DNA of 6,620 nt. Source: an uncultured Collinsella sp. (GTDB lineage Bacteria > Actinomycetota > Coriobacteriia > Coriobacteriales > Coriobacteriaceae). Shown in pieces: positions 6,540-6,620 of the stretch. How positions within the stretch are numbered: the stretch's first letter is position 1; each line of letters begins with the position of its first letter. Location: positions 1-6,620 of the forward strand of contig CABUSE010000076.1 of NCBI GenBank assembly GCA_902494135.1, in the 5' to 3' direction. Both the position numbers and the translations under genes were made by a program. A model generated the notes under the pieces. It made no database searches. It had not been told where the DNA came from and saw nothing but the letters and a program-made list of their open reading frames with translations.

Positions 6540-6620
6540 ATGCTCGTCAACGCAGCAGACATGCTCAAGAAGGCCGAGGCCGGCAAGTACGGTCTCGGTG
6601 CCTTCAACACCAACAACCTC
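6540..6620 (+). CDS. fba: Class II fructose-bisphosphate aldolase, N-terminal 27 codons (3' end beyond window)
   Basis: Only the first 27 residues are present. They begin MLVNAADMLKKAEAGKYGLG and continue AFNTNNL. The pattern of a short N-terminal helix followed by GKYxxGAFNxxN is the characteristic opening of class II (zinc-dependent) fructose-1,6-bisphosphate aldolase, which splits the sugar into dihydroxyacetone phosphate and glyceraldehyde 3-phosphate in glycolysis. A related class II tagatose-bisphosphate aldolase cannot be excluded from so short a piece. Almost every codon ends in C or G (AAC, CTC, AAG, GCC), as expected for a very highly expressed gene in a GC-rich host. It has its own promoter and a strong ribosome binding site, so it is probably independent of the upstream genes. 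Confidence 0.88.
   Translation, partial: MLVNAADMLKKAEAGKYGLGAFNTNNL

Overview
The window is gene-dense, GC-rich chromosomal DNA read entirely on the + strand: three consecutive genes plus the first codons of a fourth. Codon use is strongly C/G-ending and Shine-Dalgarno sites are strong (AAGGAGGG, AGGAGGT). The proteins look like those of high-GC Gram-positive anaerobes. Class Coriobacteriia (for example Collinsella or a relative) is my best guess; this is inference from protein character and was not checked against a database.

Layout: (1) 2-3199, the 3'-complete, 5'-cut gene for a RecJ single-strand exonuclease fused in one frame to a RecQ-like SF2 helicase. (2) 3215-5575, a full-length bifunctional (p)ppGpp synthetase/hydrolase of the Rel type, only 15 nt downstream and probably co-transcribed. 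(3) An 86-nt spacer with a 10-bp hairpin. (4) 5662-6345, a small glyoxalase II-like metallo-beta-lactamase-fold hydrolase. (5) A 194-nt spacer holding inverted repeats, a helically spaced series of CAAACG-like elements and a good extended -10 promoter. (6) 6540-6620, the start of class II fructose-bisphosphate aldolase, which continues past the right edge.

The order recJ - rel - MBL hydrolase is a thinned version of the cluster known from Firmicutes (recJ - apt - relA - dtd - MBL hydrolase); apt and dtd are missing here. The first three genes are housekeeping: DNA repair and resection, stringent-response alarmone turnover, and an uncharacterised thioester or small-molecule hydrolase. The aldolase appears to be a separate, strongly expressed glycolytic unit with its own promoter.

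I found no mobile element, CRISPR array, tRNA, rRNA or sign of recent transfer. The two most notable points are the RecJ-helicase fusion and the ~20-21 bp spaced CAAACG-like elements upstream of the aldolase promoter.
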